The notes beneath the pieces are model-generated. The model did no database searches. It saw nothing but the letters and a program-made list of their open reading frames with translations, and was not told where the DNA came from. 64,000 bases of DNA from Sulfitobacter sp. SK011 (GTDB taxonomy: Bacteria > Pseudomonadota > Alphaproteobacteria > Rhodobacterales > Rhodobacteraceae), in NCBI RefSeq assembly GCF_003352065.1, contig NZ_CP025803.1, positions 744,001 through 808,000 on the forward strand. Reading direction: 5' to 3'. Shown here in pieces: positions 40,625 to 50,315 of the stretch. Positions within the stretch are counted from its first letter, which is position 1, and every line of letters starts with the position of its first letter. The position numbers were made by a program, and so were the translations under genes.

Positions 40625-41753
40625 TCTCATAGGTGCCGAGGTGCTGACGCCCGACGGCCTGCGCCGCGACACCTTGTCTTTTGCGGACGGCCTGATTGTT
40701 GCCGACCCTGTTGGACATGCCGTGGACCTGCAGGGTTTCATGGTACTGCCGGGCATCGTCGATCTTCATGGCGACGCATTTGAGCGGCATCTGGCACCGC
40801 GCCGGGGCGCAATGAAGCAGATGAACGAAGGCCTGATCGCCACGGAGGCAGAATTGGCCGCGAACGGTATTACCACGGCAGTTTTGGCCCAATTCGTCAG
40901 TTGGGAAGGCGGGCTGCGCGGGCTTGAATTTGCCGACCAGGTATTCTGTGCGCTGCGTGACACGGCCCCAAGCCTGTTGACCGACATGCGCGCCCAGCTC
41001 AGGTTTGAGACCCATCTGCTTGATCTTTACGCGACATTGCCCGAGCGGTTAACGGCGTGGGATGTGTCTTATGTGGTATTCAACGATCACCTGCCACACG
41101 AGCGCCTTGAGGCGGGCAAAACACCTAAACGCATGGTGGGTCAGGCATTGAAAGCAGGGCGCAACCCGCAAGACCACCTGTCGTTGATGCAGGACCTTCA
41201 TGCGGTCAGCGGTGATGTACCCGCAGCACTTGATGGTCTTTGCGCCGCCTTATCAGCGGCTGATGTGCGCATGGGGAGCCACGATGACCAGCTTGCCGAG
41301 ACACGCGCGCTGTGGCGTTCGCGCGGGGTCAAGGTCGCTGAATTTCCAGAAACCCATGCCTCGGCAGAGGCCGCGCATGATGCGGGTGATTTTGTTGTCA
41401 TGGGGGCACCGAATGTGGTGCGGGGCGGGTCACACAACGGCAATCTGTCCGCGCTTGATCTGATTTCAATGGGAATGTGCGATGCGCTGGCGTCCGATTA
41501 TCACTACCCCTCGCCGCGCCGCGCTGCGTTGATGTTGGCCGATGCCGGGGTCATGGACCTTGCGGCCGCTTGGCGGCTTATTTCGGCCGGGCCTGCAAAG
41601 GTTTTGGGGCTGACGGATCGCGGCGAATTACGCAGCGGGCTTCGGGCAGACTTTGTGGTGCTGGATGCGAAAACCCGGCGGGTGGCGGCCAGTTTCGTGC
41701 AAGGGCGGCCGTCTTACATATCGGGGGCCATCGCCGATCGGTTTATTCGTTAG
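40602..41753 (+). CDS. phnM: PhnM-type ribose methylphosphonate triphosphate diphosphohydrolase
   Basis: 383-residue amidohydrolase. The metal-binding signature [17 protein letters not shown] and the later blocks [13 protein letters not shown] and [11 protein letters not shown] are characteristic of PhnM, which releases pyrophosphate in the carbon-phosphorus lyase pathway of phosphonate use. No other phn gene is in the window, so it acts alone here or with genes elsewhere, or has a different substrate. ATG 40602 has GGGGA close by; ATG 40611 is the alternative. It overlaps the lipase gene. Confidence 0.9.
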   Translation: MVPMRSLDLIGAEVLTPDGLRRDTLSFADGLIVADPVGHAVDLQGFMVLPGIVDLHGDAFERHLAPRRGAMKQMNEGLIATEAELAANGITTAVLAQFVSWEGGLRGLEFADQVFCALRDTAPSLLTDMRAQLRFETHLLDLYATLPERLTAWDVSYVVFNDHLPHERLEAGKTPKRMVGQALKAGRNPQDHLSLMQDLHAVSGDVPAALDGLCAALSAADVRMGSHDDQLAETRALWRSRGVKVAEFPETHASAEAAHDAGDFVVMGAPNVVRGGSHNGNLSALDLISMGMCDALASDYHYPSPRRAALMLADAGVMDLAAAWRLISAGPAKVLGLTDRGELRSGLRADFVVLDAKTRRVAASFVQGRPSYISGAIADRFIR

Positions 41754-41791
41754 CGTACTTGTCTGGTCCTGTGGGGCCCGAGTAACGAAAT

Positions 41792-42862
41792 TCAGCGCTT
41801 GATCCGGTTCACATGGCCCATTTTGCGGCCCGGTTTGGTTTCTGACTTGCCATATAGGTGGACCGCTGTATCGCTTTCCCGGGCAAGGGCCGGAACCCGG
41901 TCCATATCATCCCCAATCAGGTTTTCCATAACCACATCTGCAAAGCGCGTGCCGTCCCCCAAAGGCCAACCGGTGATCGCGCGAATGTGCTGTTCGAACT
42001 GATCGACGGTGCAGCCATTTTGCGTCCAATGACCAGAATTGTGCACGCGCGGGGCGATCTCGTTTACGATCAGCTCTTGCCGAGTGACGAAAATTTCGAC
42101 ACCCAAAACGCCGACATAATCAAGCGCATTCAATATCTTGGCTGCCATCAGAACCGCATCTGTGCGCTGCGCTGTACTCAGTCGCGCAGGGACTGTTGTG
42201 GTGTGCAAAATGCCGTCCCGATGTACGTTTTCACCAGGGTCAAAGCAGGCGACATCGCCCGTTGAACTGCGTGCGGCAATCACCGACACTTCATGCGTGA
42301 AGTCCACAAATCCTTCAAGGATCGCTGGTGCGCCGTTCATCTGAACCAATGCGGGTGCCGCATCATCTGTGCTGCGCAAACGCGCCTGCCCTTTCCCGTC
42401 ATAGCCCAGCCGCCGGGTTTTCAGGATCGAAGGGATGCCGATGGACCGCAGTGCAGCGTCCAGTGCAGCCGCATTGGGAACGTCCGCAAACGGTGCCACC
42501 CGCAGCCCAAGATCCTGCAAGAACATCTTCTCTGTCAGGCGGTCCTGTGAGATGCGCAATGCCTCACGTCCGGGGCATATGGTGGCATGGGCTTCGATCA
42601 CATCAAGCGCTGCCGTGGGGATGTTTTCAAATTCAAATGTGACGATATCACAAGATTTTGCAAATGCCGTAAGGGCGGCATGGTCGTCATAGGGTGCTGT
42701 TGTCAACGCATGCGCCACGTCGGCAGCAGGCGGGTTTGATCCGGGTTCAAAAATGTGGGTCTTGAAACCAAGGCGCGATGCGGCAACCGACAGCATGCGC
42801 CCAAGTTGTCCGCCGCCAAGAATTCCGATGGTACTGCCAGCAGGCAAAAGATCACTCTTCAC
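41792..42862 (-). CDS. purK: N5-carboxyaminoimidazole ribonucleotide synthase
   Basis: ATP-grasp enzyme that carboxylates AIR in purine synthesis. 356 residues: [16 protein letters not shown] at the N-terminus, [23 protein letters not shown] in the ATP-grasp core, [20 protein letters not shown] with the Mg ligands, and NSGHWTQNG. It overlaps purE by 11 bases and is translated with it. Confidence 0.96.
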   Translation of the reverse strand: MKSDLLPAGSTIGILGGGQLGRMLSVAASRLGFKTHIFEPGSNPPAADVAHALTTAPYDDHAALTAFAKSCDIVTFEFENIPTAALDVIEAHATICPGREALRISQDRLTEKMFLQDLGLRVAPFADVPNAAALDAALRSIGIPSILKTRRLGYDGKGQARLRSTDDAAPALVQMNGAPAILEGFVDFTHEVSVIAARSSTGDVACFDPGENVHRDGILHTTTVPARLSTAQRTDAVLMAAKILNALDYVGVLGVEIFVTRQELIVNEIAPRVHNSGHWTQNGCTVDQFEQHIRAITGWPLGDGTRFADVVMENLIGDDMDRVPALARESDTAVHLYGKSETKPGRKMGHVNRIKR

Positions 42863-43340
42863 GCGGCACCTCGGGGATTGAGGCGCTCAGGTTTTTGCGC
42901 CAGACGTCGAGCCTTGCCGCCAGCTCCGCGTCATGCAGCGCCAGAATACCAGCGGCCATCAATGCTGCGTTGGCGGCCCCCGCTGCACCAATTGCCATCG
43001 TCGCGACAGGATAGCCTTTGGGCATCTGAACAATCGAGTAAAGCGAATCCACACCCGACAACGCTTTGGTCTGGATGGGTACACCAATCACGGGCACCCG
43101 CGTTTTGGACGCCATCATGCCCGGTAAATGCGCGGCACCTCCGGCACCGGCGATGATCACCTGAAGACCCCGATCTACTGCCGTTTTGCCATAACCCCAC
43201 AGCCGGTCCGGTGTGCGATGCGCCGACACGATGCGGGTTTCGTAAGGAACGCCCAGTTCATCCAGCAAGGTCGCTGCCTCGCGCATGGTCGGCCAGTCAG
43301 ATTGGGAACCCATGATAATGCCAACGGGAGGAGTGGTCAT
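42852..43340 (-). CDS. purE: N5-carboxyaminoimidazole ribonucleotide mutase
   Basis: 162 residues. [13 protein letters not shown] (7-19), the catalytic His41 in SAHRTPDR, and [13 protein letters not shown] with the phosphate-binding loops are those of class I PurE, which moves the carboxylate from N5 to C4 of the imidazole. Pairing with purK is the standard bacterial route. Confidence 0.97.
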   Translation of the reverse strand: MTTPPVGIIMGSQSDWPTMREAATLLDELGVPYETRIVSAHRTPDRLWGYGKTAVDRGLQVIIAGAGGAAHLPGMMASKTRVPVIGVPIQTKALSGVDSLYSIVQMPKGYPVATMAIGAAGAANAALMAAGILALHDAELAARLDVWRKNLSASIPEVPREE

Positions 43341-43412
43341 GCAATTACGGCCTCTTGGTCGTGGAATGAGCGCGCACTATACCCATGCGCGCTTGGGTGG
43401 CAATGTGCGGTT

Positions 43413-43637
43413 TTAGGCGATGATGTCCGGGGTCAACCGGTCTTCAATCTGGGCAATCATATCTTTCAGCCGCAATTTGCGTTTTTTCAGACGTTGCAGG
43501 GTCAACTGATCACTGGTGCCACGGTCAACCAATGCCCGAATGGCCTCATCCAGATCGCGGTGTTCGCGGCGGAACACCTCAAGCTCGACGCGCAATACAT
43601 CGTCGTTTTTCATGGAAAGATCGTTTGGGGCATTCAT
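43413..43637 (-). CDS. YdcH family protein (DUF465)
   Basis: 74 residues, almost entirely helical: LRVELEVFRREHRDLDEAI, then LQRLKKRKLRLKDMIAQIED, ending in PDIIA. This is the small charged YdcH/DUF465 family of unknown function, common next to purE in Rhodobacteraceae. I start at MNAPNDLSMKNDD; an 18-residue extension upstream has no support. Confidence 0.8.
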   Translation of the reverse strand: MNAPNDLSMKNDDVLRVELEVFRREHRDLDEAIRALVDRGTSDQLTLQRLKKRKLRLKDMIAQIEDRLTPDIIA

Positions 43638-43800
43638 ATGACAGGTGATTCCGTTGGCACGTGATCCTGCAACATACGCGTTAGGCATCAATGCGCATAG
43701 CCCTTGCGCAGAACCATTCGCCTCCCCATATTCTATTCAAGGGTCGCCGATTGCGGGGCCATAATTCTGACTGTCGCTTGAGATGATAAGGACGTGTCGT

Positions 43801-44214
43801 ATGACGAAACTAACGCTGGCCTCTTATCCACATATGTTGGGTTTTGAGCAACTTGAACGGGTGCTGGAACGTACTGCCAAAGGGGGCAACGAAGGCTATC
43901 CGCCATTCAACATCGAACAAACCTCCGATTTTAGCTATCGCATCACGCTCGCGGTGGCCGGATTTGCCGATAGCGATTTGTCGATCACTGTTGAGGACCG
44001 TCAATTGGTCATCCGTGGTCGTCAAACAGATGACAGCGCGGACCGCGTATTTTTGCACCGAGGCATCGCCGCGAGGCAATTCCAGAGGTCATTTGTTTTG
44101 GCTGATGGCGTCGAGGTCGGCGAGGCACTGATAGAAAATGGGTTGCTGCACGTGGACTTAACCCGCGCCAAGCCAGAGACAGTTGTACAGACTATAAAGA
44201 TTAAGAAAGGGTAA
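43801..44214 (+). CDS. Small heat-shock protein, Hsp20 family
   Basis: 137 residues with an alpha-crystallin domain at about 35-130: the strand LTLASYP at the start, PPFNIEQTSDFSYRITLAVA, DLSITVEDRQLVIRGRQ, and the terminal motif LIENGLLHVDLTRAKPE. Prevents aggregation of unfolding proteins, as IbpA does. Start ATG 43801 with AAGGA upstream. It lies 3 bases before the DUF1150 gene, a pairing that recurs in this group. Confidence 0.93.
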   Translation: MTKLTLASYPHMLGFEQLERVLERTAKGGNEGYPPFNIEQTSDFSYRITLAVAGFADSDLSITVEDRQLVIRGRQTDDSADRVFLHRGIAARQFQRSFVLADGVEVGEALIENGLLHVDLTRAKPETVVQTIKIKKG

Positions 44215-44217
44215 ACG

Positions 44218-44439
44218 ATGGAAAACACCAACACCCAAACGGGCGGCGACAGAACAGTTTACGTCAAAACAATTGCTGTGACCGACCTGCCGCGCGAAGT
44301 GCGTGATCAGGCCGAAGGTCTGGAGCTTCTTTACGCCGTTCATGATGCGCAAGGCCAGCAATTGGCATTGGTTGGCGACCGTAAGCTGGCTTTTACCCTC
44401 GCCCGCGAACATGATTATTCGCCTGTAATGGTACACTGA
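44218..44439 (+). CDS. DUF1150 family protein
   Basis: 73 residues. VYVKTIAVTDLPREVRDQA and the end GDRKLAFTLAREHDYSPV are typical of DUF1150, a small alphaproteobacterial family that accompanies hsp20 genes. A role with the chaperone is suggested only by the pairing. It has its own terminator downstream. Confidence 0.88.
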   Translation: MENTNTQTGGDRTVYVKTIAVTDLPREVRDQAEGLELLYAVHDAQGQQLALVGDRKLAFTLAREHDYSPVMVH

Positions 44440-44485
44440 CGGCCTGCGGGGGCTTTACCCCGCGGCGCATATCAGGGATTTGTAG

Positions 44486-44513
44486 AAGGCCGCAGGGAAC
44501 TGCGGCCTTTTTT
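44486..44513 (+). terminator. Rho-independent terminator after hsp20-DUF1150
   Basis: AAGGCCGCAG pairs with CTGCGGCCTT around the loop GGAA and is followed by TTTTT. Confidence 0.9.
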
Positions 44514-44647
44514 GATGTTTTGAAGGTTTCGCGATGCGTTTTGATTTCGACTGCGGCCAGGCGACGCTATCACCGGGATCGGTTTCGGCGTGCAGGGCAG
44601 GGTGATCATGTCGGGCGATGTCTGCCAGCCCGAGGCGGGTTTGCACG

Positions 44648-45508
44648 ATGGCTGATCCGGCCATCGCGTTGTTGCCCTATGGTGGGCTGCTGGGAGCTGC
44701 GCTGGCGCAGATGCCGCTGGATGATTTGCATTGGCCGCTGGGGCGGCCTGACCGGCTGGCGCAGGGCACCGTCCGTGATCTGGCCGCGACGGATCATCTG
44801 ATCGTCTACCCCAAAACTGCCATGCATTTCCAACTGCGCTGGGACACGGCGGCGCAGGTGTCGATAATGGTGGTGGAACCTGCCGGAATCCACGCGCGGC
44901 ATTTGCGCCTGTTGCGCTGGACCTACCGGCGCTTTTACCGCGTGCTGACCCATAATGATGCGCTGCTGGCGGCGATCCCGAATGGCATCATGCATCCCTT
45001 TGGCACCACATGGGTCCCGGACCATGCAAGGCTGAATATCGACAAGGCGCGCAACATGTCACTGATCGCCTCGGCCAAGCGGGATACGACAGGGCATTTG
45101 TTGCGGCATGAGATGGTCGATCTGGTGCAGGCTAAGGGGCTTGACGTCGACATTCTTGGGCGCGGCTATGCGCCCTTTGCCGATAAATCTGACGGGCTGG
45201 GCCCCTACCGTTTTTCGGTAGTTATCGAAAACATCCGCGAACGGAATTACTTTACGGAGAAAATTGTCGATGCGGTTCTGTGCGAAACCGTCCCGATCTA
45301 TTGGGGTTGCCCGAACATCGGCGATTTCTTTGACACCAGTGGTATGATCCTGTGCGATACGTCGGATCAGATGGCCGCCGCGATCCAGAGTGCCAATGCG
45401 GCAGGGTACGCGACCTTTGCCCCCGGCCTGCGCGCCGCCAAACCGCAGGCCGTCCATTGGGCCGATCTGGAGGGCCGCGCCGCGCGGGCCATCCGCGACA
45501 GCCTGTGA
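44648..45508 (+). CDS. Glycosyltransferase family 10 (fucosyltransferase-like)
   Basis: 286 residues from ATG 44648. The C-terminal half carries the GT10 nucleotide-sugar core: YRFSVVIENI, YFTEKIVDAVLCETVPIYWG and the nearby NIGDFFD. The N-terminal half (acceptor side) is less conserved: LLPYGGLLGAALAQM and RWDTAAQVSIMVVEPAG. Members transfer fucose or related sugars to surface glycans. The DNA is visibly GC-richer than that of the neighbours, and no other glycan genes lie near, so it may have been acquired. ATG 44618 is a possible earlier start. Confidence 0.85.
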   Translation: MADPAIALLPYGGLLGAALAQMPLDDLHWPLGRPDRLAQGTVRDLAATDHLIVYPKTAMHFQLRWDTAAQVSIMVVEPAGIHARHLRLLRWTYRRFYRVLTHNDALLAAIPNGIMHPFGTTWVPDHARLNIDKARNMSLIASAKRDTTGHLLRHEMVDLVQAKGLDVDILGRGYAPFADKSDGLGPYRFSVVIENIRERNYFTEKIVDAVLCETVPIYWGCPNIGDFFDTSGMILCDTSDQMAAAIQSANAAGYATFAPGLRAAKPQAVHWADLEGRAARAIRDSL

Positions 45509-45512
45509 AATA

Positions 45513-45542
45513 CAAAGCGCAGCCCCGAGGGGCTGCGCTTTG
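45513..45542. terminator. Terminator between the convergent GT10 and sat/cysC genes
   Basis: CAAAGCGCAGCCC pairs with GGGCTGCGCTTTG around CGAG. It directly follows the GT10 stop and can stop transcription from both sides. Confidence 0.8.
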
Positions 45543-45562
45543 TCGTCTCGAAAAATTGATGA

Positions 45563-47275
45563 TCAGGCGCTGATCAACCCCATGTTTTCCAGTTTCAACA
45601 GCACCTGATGGGCGCAGTTGTCTACATCGACGGATTCGGTTTCCAAAGACAGTTCCGGGTTCTGCGGAACGTCATAGGGGTCTGAAATCCCTGTGAATTC
45701 CTTGATCTTTCCTGCGCGCGCCAGCTTGTAAAGACCCTTGCGGTCGCGGCGTTCGCATTCCTCAATGCTGGTGGCTACGTGCACTTCGACAAATGCACCA
45801 AAGTTCTCGATGTCTTCGCGCACTGCGCGGCGGGTGGTCGCATAAGGCGCGATTGGCGCACAGATCGCGATGCCGCCATTCTTGGTGATCTCACTCGCCA
45901 CATAGCCGATGCGCCGAATGTTCAGGTCGCGGTGTTCCTTGCTGAACCCCAGTTCGGAGCTGAGGTTTTTCCGAACGATGTCGCCATCGAGCAGCGTGAC
46001 AGGACGTCCGCCCATTTCCATCAACTTGACCATCAAAGCGTTGGCGATGGTCGATTTGCCGGAGCCGGAGAAGCCGGTGAAGAACACAGTAAATCCCTGA
46101 TGGGACCGCGGCGGCGAAGTGCGGCGCAATTCCTTGACCACTTCGGGAAACGAAAACCATTCGGGAATTTCCAGCCCCTCGCGCAGGCGGCGGCGCAATT
46201 CTGTCCCGGAAATGTTCAGGATCGTAACATTGTCGCGATCCTCGATCTCGTCATTGGGCTCGTACTGGGCGCGTTCCTGCACATAGACCATGTGCTTGAA
46301 ATCGACCATTTCGATGCCCATTTCCTCCTGATGCTCGCGGAACAGGTCCTGCGCATCATAGGGGCCATAGAAATCTTCGCCCTTGGAGTTTTTGCCGGGT
46401 CCGGCATGGTCGCGACCCACGATAAAATGCGTGCAGCCGTGGTTCTTGCGGATCAGACCGTGCCATACCGCTTCGCGGGGGCCAGCCATGCGCATCGCAA
46501 GGTTCAACAGTGACATCGCCGTGGTGGACGCAGGATATTGACCCAACACCGCTTCGTAACAGCGCACCCGGGTAAAGTGATCAACGTCGCCCGGCTTGGT
46601 CAGGCCAACCACAGGGTGGATCAGCAGGTTTGCCTGGGCCTCGCGTGCGGCACGAAAGGTCAGTTCCTGGTGGGCGCGGTGCAACGGGTTGCGGGTTTGA
46701 AATGCCACGACCTTGCGCCAGCCCAGTTTGCGGAAATAGGCACGCAATTCGTTGGGCGTATCACGGCGGGCGCGGAAATCGTAATGCACCGGCTGCTGAA
46801 TGCCCGTCACAGGACCGCCGAGATAGATTTTGCCGGCGGTGTTGTGCAGGTAATTGACCGACGGATGCGCATCGTCGTCCGCCCCGAAAACCTTCTCTGC
46901 CTCGCGCGCCTTGTTGGGTTCCCAACGATCGGTCACGGTCATGGTGGCAAGGATCACGCCCTCCTGATCACGCAACGCGATGTCTTGGCCCAACTCCAGC
47001 GAAGCGGCAAAATCCTCTGATACGTCCAGATTGATCGGCATCGGCCACAAAGCGCCATCGGCGAGACGCATGTTTTCAACAACACCATTGTAATCTTCTT
47101 CGCTCAGGAACCCTTTCAACGGGTTAAAACCACCGTTCATCAGCAGTTCCAAATCGCAAATCTGGCGTGGCGTCAGATCATGACTGATTAGATCCCCGGC
47201 TTCGTTCTTGAGCTTTTGCGCAGACTCATAAGAAACATATAGTTCTGGGATGGGGGCAAGGTTCGGCGTTTGCAT
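45563..47275 (-). CDS. Bifunctional sulfate adenylyltransferase / adenylylsulfate kinase
   Basis: Fusion of ATP sulfurylase and APS kinase, 570 residues. The N-terminal enzyme has QTRNPLHRAH (193-202) and GRDHAGPG (287-294) with the catalytic HxGH pattern. The kinase P-loop GFSGSGKST is at 401-409, followed by LLDGDIVR and the lid region with IAPYATTRR. Together they turn sulfate into PAPS for assimilation or sulfation. The frame also contains ATG 47278 directly before ATG 47275. No partners of assimilation are adjacent. Confidence 0.96.
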   Translation of the reverse strand: MQTPNLAPIPELYVSYESAQKLKNEAGDLISHDLTPRQICDLELLMNGGFNPLKGFLSEEDYNGVVENMRLADGALWPMPINLDVSEDFAASLELGQDIALRDQEGVILATMTVTDRWEPNKAREAEKVFGADDDAHPSVNYLHNTAGKIYLGGPVTGIQQPVHYDFRARRDTPNELRAYFRKLGWRKVVAFQTRNPLHRAHQELTFRAAREAQANLLIHPVVGLTKPGDVDHFTRVRCYEAVLGQYPASTTAMSLLNLAMRMAGPREAVWHGLIRKNHGCTHFIVGRDHAGPGKNSKGEDFYGPYDAQDLFREHQEEMGIEMVDFKHMVYVQERAQYEPNDEIEDRDNVTILNISGTELRRRLREGLEIPEWFSFPEVVKELRRTSPPRSHQGFTVFFTGFSGSGKSTIANALMVKLMEMGGRPVTLLDGDIVRKNLSSELGFSKEHRDLNIRRIGYVASEITKNGGIAICAPIAPYATTRRAVREDIENFGAFVEVHVATSIEECERRDRKGLYKLARAGKIKEFTGISDPYDVPQNPELSLETESVDVDNCAHQVLLKLENMGLISA

Positions 47276-47425
47276 CATTAATCTCACATTTGGTAAAGGG
47301 GCCTGCACCCCGCGTTGTGCGCGTCCTAGCCCTGATTTGCGGCGAGAATCAAGCGACCGGGCGGCGATTTAGAGGATTGCAGTGCAGTTGCACGTTTTTT
47401 GCAGCGCTCTGCAGGGTTTCCGGAA

Positions 47426-48430
47426 TCAGACGCCTTCTTTGACTTCTGCCCCATAGCCTAAAGGCAATGATGTGACTTTTCCCTCATCATCGCCAGCCTC
47501 CGCCAGAAAGCGCTCTGCTTCCAGTGCGGCCATGCATCCCATTCCGGCACTGGTGACAGCCTGACGATATTTATGATCGGTCAGATCACCTGCGGCAAAC
47601 ACGCCAGGAATAGATGTTTCCGTGCTATCTGGCTTGGTCACAACATAGCCGCCCATGTGCGTTTCCAGCGTGTCCTTGACCAATTCATTCGCGGGCGCAT
47701 GGCCAATTGCGACAAATACACCCTTGGCCGCGATATCGGTAATCTCTCCCGTTTTGGTGTGTTTGACTTTCACACCTTCAACCCCAAGCGGGTTGTCGGT
47801 GCCGTAAACCTCAACCAGTTCATGAAACCACAGCGGTTCAATCTTGGGGTTCTTCATCAGACGGTTGATCAATATTTTCTCGGCGCGCAATTCATCGCGG
47901 CGATGGACCAGCGTGACCTTGGACGCGAAATTGGTCAGAAAAAGCGCCTCTTCAACGGCCGTATTGCCGCCGCCGATCACAACAATCTCTTGGCCACGAT
48001 AAAAGAAACCATCGCAGGTGGCGCAGGCAGATACACCAAAACCTTTAAATCTCTCTTCGGTCTCAAGTCCCAGCCACTTGGCGCGTGCGCCAGTAGCAAG
48101 GATCACGGCATCCGCAACATATGTGGTGCCGCTATCGCCTTTGGCATGAAACGGACGGCTCGACAGGTCAAGATCGGTGATGATGTCACCTATGATCTCG
48201 GTGCCCATCGCCTTGGCGTGGGCCTCCATGCGGACCATCAAATCAGGTCCTTGCACTTCGGTGTCACCCGGCCAGTTTTCAACTTCGGTGGTGGTGGTCA
48301 ACTGGCCGCCCGGCTCTATCCCTTGCACCAGAATGGGTTCCAGCATGGCGCGGCTGGCATAGACCCCTGCGGTATATCCCGCAGGCCCGGAACCGATGAT
48401 CAGAACCTTGGTTTTACGTGTTTCGGCCAT
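47426..48430 (-). CDS. trxB: Thioredoxin-disulfide reductase
   Basis: FAD- and NADPH-dependent enzyme that keeps thioredoxin reduced. 334 residues: FAD motif IIGSGPAGYTAGVYASRA (11-28), redox pair C136-A-T-C139, NADPH motif VIGGGNTAVEEAL, and the C-terminal FAD motif GVFAAGDLTDHKYRQAV. Start ATG 48430, with GGGGGA seven bases upstream. It is divergent from an Lrp regulator gene. Confidence 0.97.
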   Translation of the reverse strand: MAETRKTKVLIIGSGPAGYTAGVYASRAMLEPILVQGIEPGGQLTTTTEVENWPGDTEVQGPDLMVRMEAHAKAMGTEIIGDIITDLDLSSRPFHAKGDSGTTYVADAVILATGARAKWLGLETEERFKGFGVSACATCDGFFYRGQEIVVIGGGNTAVEEALFLTNFASKVTLVHRRDELRAEKILINRLMKNPKIEPLWFHELVEVYGTDNPLGVEGVKVKHTKTGEITDIAAKGVFVAIGHAPANELVKDTLETHMGGYVVTKPDSTETSIPGVFAAGDLTDHKYRQAVTSAGMGCMAALEAERFLAEAGDDEGKVTSLPLGYGAEVKEGV

Positions 48431-48656
48431 CTGGCATCCCCCGAACATGATTTACAGCCCCTGTGATATAGACGCGCAGAGGCCGCGCTTAAACCCCTCG
48501 ATTGAGTGGTGGTAAGAACTGACATTGGCAATAAGGATCGCCGCATTTTCCGCCTGTCCTCTCGACTCCAGAAACAATCTTGCGCAACTGCGAAACATTA
48601 TTGCGCATGGCGGCGGCGCTGGTATAACAATCGTAATTTGCAGGAGAAGATTCATC

Positions 48657-49157
48657 ATGGCTGGCACACGGCTTGATCCAATAGACCGCAAGATTCTTGC
48701 CGAACTACAGGCAGATGGCCGGATGACGAATGTCGAACTGGCAAAACGGGTCGGCATTTCGGCACCGCCCTGCCTGCGCCGCGTCCGCACACTTGAGGAA
48801 CAGGGCTATATCAAAGGCTACTTCGCCGAGGTTGACGCGCGCGAGCTGGGTTTTGAAGTGCAGGTTTTTGCCATGGTCGGACTGACCAGCCAGGCCGAAG
48901 TTGACCTGAGCGCGTTTGAACAGAAGTGCCGCGACTGGCCGCTGGTTCGTGAATGTCACATGCTCAACGGTGAGGTCGATTTCATTCTTAAATGTGTGGC
49001 CCCTGATCTGAGTGGTTTTCAAAGCTTTTTGACGGGCCAATTGTTGACCACGCCAAATGTGGCCAGCGTCAAAACCAGCCTTGTGATCCGCGGTGCGAAG
49101 GATGAACCTGGCGTGCCCTTTGACGTTTTGGAACAACGCCTTGCCGCGTCGCCCTAG
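48657..49157 (+). CDS. Lrp/AsnC family transcriptional regulator
   Basis: 166 residues. N-terminal helix-turn-helix (LDPIDRKILAELQADGRM, NVELAKRVGISAPPCLRRV) and a C-terminal RAM domain for amino-acid sensing (GFEVQVFAMVGL, HMLNGEVDFILKCVAPDL). Start ATG 48657 with AGGAGA nine bases upstream; a 44-residue in-frame extension is rejected. Divergent from trxB; its targets are unknown. Confidence 0.93.
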   Translation: MAGTRLDPIDRKILAELQADGRMTNVELAKRVGISAPPCLRRVRTLEEQGYIKGYFAEVDARELGFEVQVFAMVGLTSQAEVDLSAFEQKCRDWPLVRECHMLNGEVDFILKCVAPDLSGFQSFLTGQLLTTPNVASVKTSLVIRGAKDEPGVPFDVLEQRLAASP

Positions 49158-49214
49158 AGGAAAGTTTTAGAAGTTAGCGGCGTCTTGGCGCTGTCCTGTT
49201 GAAGCAGCGACCGA

Positions 49215-49991
49215 CTAAACCTCGGAAACAGGCGCGCGTGGATGCGCCAATGGCCCGAAATCGCACACATGACCAATGCGTGGAAACATCGCTAAAAACA
49301 GACGCTGCAGATGATGCGGCAGGGTGCGCATTCCATTGACACCCGGGTGGAATGTCTCCATCTCAATACCACCTGCATGGACAGCCGCATGGCGTTCCAG
49401 ACACATGTGAAACAGGCGCACCGGCGTCGGTGGAACCACCTCGATGACATTCACCCCATCCAAAAGCTCGCGAACGGGGGTCAGCATGCGCGCGGATCCC
49501 GCCCCAGATCGCAGACGATGAGGCGTATGCAGCACGCGTGCACTGGGGCCAACTGTCAGAACTGAATTGGGGCGTGACTGCCCAAAGCTGTCGGGCATAA
49601 TACTTGTCAGTGGAACGCGCCGTCGGGCATCAATGGGGGAAAAACTGGTTGAGCCGAGCCAGATCAACATCGAAGGCTTGCCAGATGTCGTGTTGATCAT
49701 GTCGCCCGGTTGCAGGTCTTCGATTGCTACGTCGCCATCAATTGTCTGGATCAGCGTGCCGCGGGCAAAGGCTGAAAATGCAGCGTCGAACAAAGGCAGT
49801 GCCGGGGCGATTTCCTGGCCAACATAAAGCGATCCATCGCTGCGCAATGCGGCCACTTCGAAACTGCGGGACTGAAATTGCTCTTTATCGCTCTCTTCCG
49901 CGAAGTAGCTGCGCGGTGCGGCAACGCCCGGCCTTCCAGCAGAAGCGGAGGAATTTGAATAGCGAGGGGTAGGGGCAGCAGTAAGTGTCAT
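49215..49991 (-). CDS. Hint_2 domain-containing protein
   Basis: 258 residues with a Hint fold of the Hint_2 group common in Rhodobacteraceae: FARGTLIQTIDGDVAIEDLQ, GDMINTTSGKPSMLIWLGS, and the late LLDGVNVIEVVPPTPVRLFH. The usual first cysteine of the CFxxGT start is alanine (FARGT), so self-splicing or autocleavage of the normal kind is unlikely. The N-terminus is Ser/Ala-rich and unlike a signal peptide. It converges with the Lrp gene; the DNA beyond its start is gene-free for 324 bases. Confidence 0.85.
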   Translation of the reverse strand: MTLTAAPTPRYSNSSASAGRPGVAAPRSYFAEESDKEQFQSRSFEVAALRSDGSLYVGQEIAPALPLFDAAFSAFARGTLIQTIDGDVAIEDLQPGDMINTTSGKPSMLIWLGSTSFSPIDARRRVPLTSIMPDSFGQSRPNSVLTVGPSARVLHTPHRLRSGAGSARMLTPVRELLDGVNVIEVVPPTPVRLFHMCLERHAAVHAGGIEMETFHPGVNGMRTLPHHLQRLFLAMFPRIGHVCDFGPLAHPRAPVSEV

Positions 49992-50315
49992 ACAAAGACC
50001 TTTTTTCGGAAAGTCACATCCGTGTTGGCCCCCACCAGCAAGAACGGAAACAACCTAAGGTGTCATTTCTTGTTACAAAAGATGGCTCAATCGCCATCTC
50101 CTAAGACTATTGTCAAAAATCACAGATCTTTAGCACTTCATGATCTGTCAATTTGACCGATGTGTACGGCTCTGTTTCCTCAATCCATGGGATTCTTCCC
50201 ACATTTCGCGCAAGGTTAAATCCCAATCCTTTGCAAACCTTTCACGAACCAACGAAAGCAGATCCTGACGCAGAGTTCATCCCGAGGGGATGAACAGGAA
50301 TTAACTTCTCGTGGC
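49992..50315. other. Gene-free interval between the Hint gene and the small protein gene
   Basis: No coding sequence is visible in this AT-rich stretch. It must contain the Hint gene's promoter and leader. At its right end lies a hairpin, GTTCATCCC (50275-50283) with GGGATGAAC (50287-50295). It is downstream of the small gene on the minus strand and may be its terminator, though without a T run. Confidence 0.5.

Noticed and set aside
44520-44801. 93-residue frame ahead of the GT10 gene
   Set aside because: Arginine/tryptophan-rich composition typical of an out-of-frame reading of GC-rich DNA; it overlaps the GT10 gene in another frame.
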